A DNA stretch of 64,000 nucleotides, taken from assembly GCF_001667115.1 (NCBI RefSeq), contig NZ_LZIJ01000090.1, positions 1 to 64,000 on the forward strand. Reading direction: 5' to 3'. The position numbers and the translations under genes were made by a program. Source of the DNA: Mycobacterium sp. 852002-51163_SCH5372311. Lineage in GTDB: Bacteria; Actinomycetota; Actinomycetes; Mycobacteriales; Mycobacteriaceae. The notes beneath the pieces are model-generated. The model did not search any database, was not told the DNA's origin, and saw only the letters and a program-made list of their open reading frames with translations. Positions 61,912-64,000 of this stretch are shown here, piece after piece. Each line of letters starts with the position of its first letter. Positions within the stretch are counted from its first letter, which is position 1.

Positions 61912-62394
61912 ATGACCGAGCGTATCGAGACTCAACGCACCATCGCGGCGCCCGCCGCCGAGATCTTCACTGTGCTGTGCGACCCGCAGGGCCATGTCGC
62001 GATCGACTCGTCGGGGATGCTGCAGGACGCGGAAGGCGACCCCGTACGTGCCGTAGGCGACAGCTTCGTCGTCCACATGGATCGCGAGGCGCTCAACGAC
62101 TTCCCGCAATTGGGCAAGTATGACGTCACCGTCGAGATCACCGACTTCGAACCGGATCGGCTGATCGCGTGGACGATCCTCGGCCAGATCCGGCCCCAGA
62201 TCGGGCACGTCTACGGCTACCGGCTGCAACCCACCGACGACGGTGCCGCCACTGTCGTCACCTCGTTCTACGACTGGACGAACATCGACCCGAAGTGGCG
62301 CGACGCCGGAATCTTTCCCGTCCTGTCCGAGGGTGCGCTGCGGGCGACCCTGGGCATCCTCGACCGTACCGTGCGGCGCGGCTATCCAAGATGA
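61912..62394 (+). CDS. SRPBCC-family protein
   Basis: START-like protein of 160 aa. The N-terminus TERIETQRTIAAPAAEIFTVLCDP is the usual strand-helix opening, followed by the conserved region FEPDRLIAWTI, GHVYGYRLQPTDDG and SFYDWTN. Probably binds a hydrophobic ligand. The ATG at 61912 lies 25 bp after the membrane protein stop, so the two may be co-transcribed. Convergent with the TetR gene (15 bp). Confidence 0.83.
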   Translation: MTERIETQRTIAAPAAEIFTVLCDPQGHVAIDSSGMLQDAEGDPVRAVGDSFVVHMDREALNDFPQLGKYDVTVEITDFEPDRLIAWTILGQIRPQIGHVYGYRLQPTDDGAATVVTSFYDWTNIDPKWRDAGIFPVLSEGALRATLGILDRTVRRGYPR

Positions 62395-62409
62395 TCTCCC
62401 GACAACCGC

Positions 62410-63000
62410 TTATTTGCGCGCCAGCGCATGCCAAGCCAAATCGGCGATGGCGGCGCAGTATTCGTCGTCGATGACGTCGTTCGAGTAGAGCGCGCGAACA
62501 TACATCGGTGCCATCACGATTTGCACGGCGGCCACGGGGTGCACTCCGGCGCGCAATTCGCCGCGTTCCCTCGCCCGATCCACGATCGCACGCAAGACGG
62601 CGAAACGCCGCCGCCAGAAGATCATTCGAGTGCCCTCGTCGTGACGCCCCCGACCATCCATGACCAGCGCACGGACCAATGTCCGCCCGACTTCGGTGTT
62701 GACCTGATCGGTCGCGCTGCGAGCCAGTGCCAGCAGGTCGCCACGCAGCGAGCCCGTGTCGGTCACCGAACGCAACGTCTCGTTGTCACCGAGCGCGGCA
62801 TCGACAATCAGGCGCTGCCGATCGCCCCAGTAGCGGTACACCGTCGCGGTATCGAGGTGGTGCCGCTCCGCCATTGCCTCGACGCTGAACCGTTCGACAC
62901 CCCAGCGGGCCAACTCGTCGAATACTGCCGGCATCACCCGCGCCCGGACATCCGCGGGAATGGATCGCACCGAGTCATTGGGTCGTTGCGGCGGTTGCAT
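62410..63000 (-). CDS. TetR-family regulator
   Basis: Regulator of 196 aa with an N-terminal helix-turn-helix, FSVEAMAERHHLDTATVYRYWGDRQRLI (about residues 38-65). The remainder, including a TetR C-terminal-like segment (RRRFAVLRAIVDRARERGEL), is all helical. It is downstream of the partial CoA ligase on the same strand with a 121-bp gap in which no palindrome was obvious. Targets may be the ligase or the SRPBCC gene. Confidence 0.87.
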   Translation of the reverse strand: MQPPQRPNDSVRSIPADVRARVMPAVFDELARWGVERFSVEAMAERHHLDTATVYRYWGDRQRLIVDAALGDNETLRSVTDTGSLRGDLLALARSATDQVNTEVGRTLVRALVMDGRGRHDEGTRMIFWRRRFAVLRAIVDRARERGELRAGVHPVAAVQIVMAPMYVRALYSNDVIDDEYCAAIADLAWHALARK

Positions 63001-63121
63001 GCATGTGTCTTTACCCGAACCGTTTTCGAATTAATCGTGTGGCGTGGCCGCCCAGGCTGCGTTTGCGAGCGGCACCGGCGCACGCGGACTCAAACATGTT
63101 GTGCGGCATCGACAACACTCG

Positions 63122-64000
63122 TCAGCCGAAGGCGTCGCGAAGGTCTTTCTTGATCACTTTTCCGAACTGGTTGCGCGGTAGGTCGTCGACCACCACGAGC
63201 CGCTCAGGGAATTTGTAGCGGCTCAGCCCGCGCGAACGGCAGTGTTCCGCCAGGGATTCCAACGACACCCCATCGGCCGATTGAGGTACCACCACGGCGC
63301 ATACCCGCTCGCCGCTGTCGCGGTCGGGCACGCCGATGACCGCGACGTCGGCGACCGCGGGATGGGTGGCGAGAACATTCTCGACCTCCAAAGCCGAGAC
63401 GTTCTCCGCGTTGCGGATGATGGCATCTTTGATGCGGCCCGTGACGCGGACATTGCCATCCGCGTCGATCAGCCCGAGATCGCCGGTGCGCAACCAGCCT
63501 TCGCTGTCAAATGCTTCGGCGTCAAGCGTTGCATCCGCATAGCCGAGGAAGCATTGCGGTCCTTTGAGCCACAATTCACCTTCCTGCCCGACGGGAACTT
63601 CGGCTTCCCGTTCGTCCACGACACGGACCTGGACCCCTGACACCGGCGCACCCACTGTGTGGTCGAGCACCTCCGGCGCGGCACTGAGGGACGGCGAAGT
63701 CGCGACCGGGAACTCGGTAAGCCCCCAGGCGTTGGCTATGCCGGCAACCGATAAGGTTTCGCGCATCTGACGCCCCAGGTCGGCGGTGATGGGCGCGCCG
63801 CCCGCCAGGCAGCCGCGCAGGGACGGGAAAAGCGGCGCTTCGCCATGGGCACGTTGAGCCTCCAGGTATGCCACGAAAAACGGTGTCGCGGTACCGAGGA
63901 ACGTCGGGTTGTGGGCCGCGACCCGCAGCGGTGTGGTTGCCGGTTCGAAGGTGTCGAACAGCACCAGCCGCATGCCGGTCAGCAAAGCGGCGGCCAGCAT
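63122..64000 (-). CDS. Acyl-CoA synthetase (FadD-like), N-terminus cut by window
   Basis: C-terminal 292 residues of an AMP-dependent CoA ligase; the gene continues past the right edge. NAWGLTEFPV, then LRTGDLGLIDADGNVRVTGRIKDAIIRNAENVSALEVE, and the catalytic Lys in NQFGKVIKKDLR are the family's A5, A7/A8 and A10 regions. The adenylation P-loop is outside the window. It would activate a fatty or aromatic acid. Confidence 0.88.
   Translation of the reverse strand: MLAAALLTGMRLVLFDTFEPATTPLRVAAHNPTFLGTATPFFVAYLEAQRAHGEAPLFPSLRGCLAGGAPITADLGRQMRETLSVAGIANAWGLTEFPVATSPSLSAAPEVLDHTVGAPVSGVQVRVVDEREAEVPVGQEGELWLKGPQCFLGYADATLDAEAFDSEGWLRTGDLGLIDADGNVRVTGRIKDAIIRNAENVSALEVENVLATHPAVADVAVIGVPDRDSGERVCAVVVPQSADGVSLESLAEHCRSRGLSRYKFPERLVVVDDLPRNQFGKVIKKDLRDAFG

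Overview
The window is high-GC actinobacterial DNA and almost certainly comes from a mycobacterium, probably a nontuberculous species. The evidence is an MmpS/MmpL pair, two mycobacterial-type Ser/Thr receptor kinases, a cutinase, many FadD/FadE-type enzymes, a DesA3-like desaturase with its reductase, and KshA- and KstD-like steroid enzymes. No tRNA, rRNA, CRISPR array, insertion sequence or prophage was seen. It reads as a chromosomal lipid, steroid and ketone catabolism region.

Layout. 1-10.8 kb: a partial Gfo/Idh/MocA oxidoreductase, a class A FAD monooxygenase, an arylsulfatase, a receptor kinase whose outer domain looks like a siderophore-binding protein, a CoA ligase/class II aldolase/amidohydrolase operon and a DMT-type membrane protein. 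10.8-13.4 kb: desaturase and ferredoxin-reductase pair. 13.6-22.8 kb: a tight nine-gene operon read right to left (acyl-CoA dehydrogenase pair, MaoC hydratase pair, Ltp thiolase-like protein, DUF35 protein, esterase, Baeyer-Villiger monooxygenase, CoA ligase). It resembles a paralogue of the cholesterol side-chain igr operon joined to ketone-to-ester-to-acid enzymes. 22.9-28.2 kb: NYN/LOTUS RNase-like protein, cutinase, SDR, M48 protease and two alpha/beta hydrolases. 28.3-32.5 kb: TetR, MmpS and MmpL, with a shared 29-bp box upstream of both transcription units. 32.5-38.1 kb: BVMO/SDR/SnoaL operon facing ferredoxin, HsaA-like and HsaC-like genes. 38.2-43.0 kb: TetR and IclR regulators with clear palindromes, SRPBCC protein, second receptor kinase and A/B-barrel proteins. 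42.9-51.5 kb: HAPMO-type BVMO with SDR, then a divergent operon of crotonase, a second acyl-CoA dehydrogenase pair, SnoaL protein, esterase and an unrecognised 358-aa protein. 51.6-57.3 kb: KshA-like Rieske oxygenase with a small Cys-containing partner, a KstD-like dehydrogenase, PadR, thioesterase, a 60-aa protein and a SnoaL protein. 57.3-64 kb: membrane protein, FAD oxidoreductase lacking a standard start codon, hemerythrin/membrane-Rieske pair, coiled-coil membrane protein, SRPBCC, TetR and a partial CoA ligase.

How it fits together. Three Baeyer-Villiger monooxygenases, two esterases, CoA ligases, two heteromeric-looking acyl-CoA dehydrogenase pairs, hydratases and thiolase/aldolase enzymes could turn a cyclic or side-chain ketone into acyl-CoA units. 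KshA, KstD, HsaA, HsaC and a BphD/HsaD-like hydrolase parallel steroid ring opening. The substrate cannot be read from sequence. The most unusual single gene is the kinase with a FecB-like periplasmic-binding outer domain at 3956-5986.
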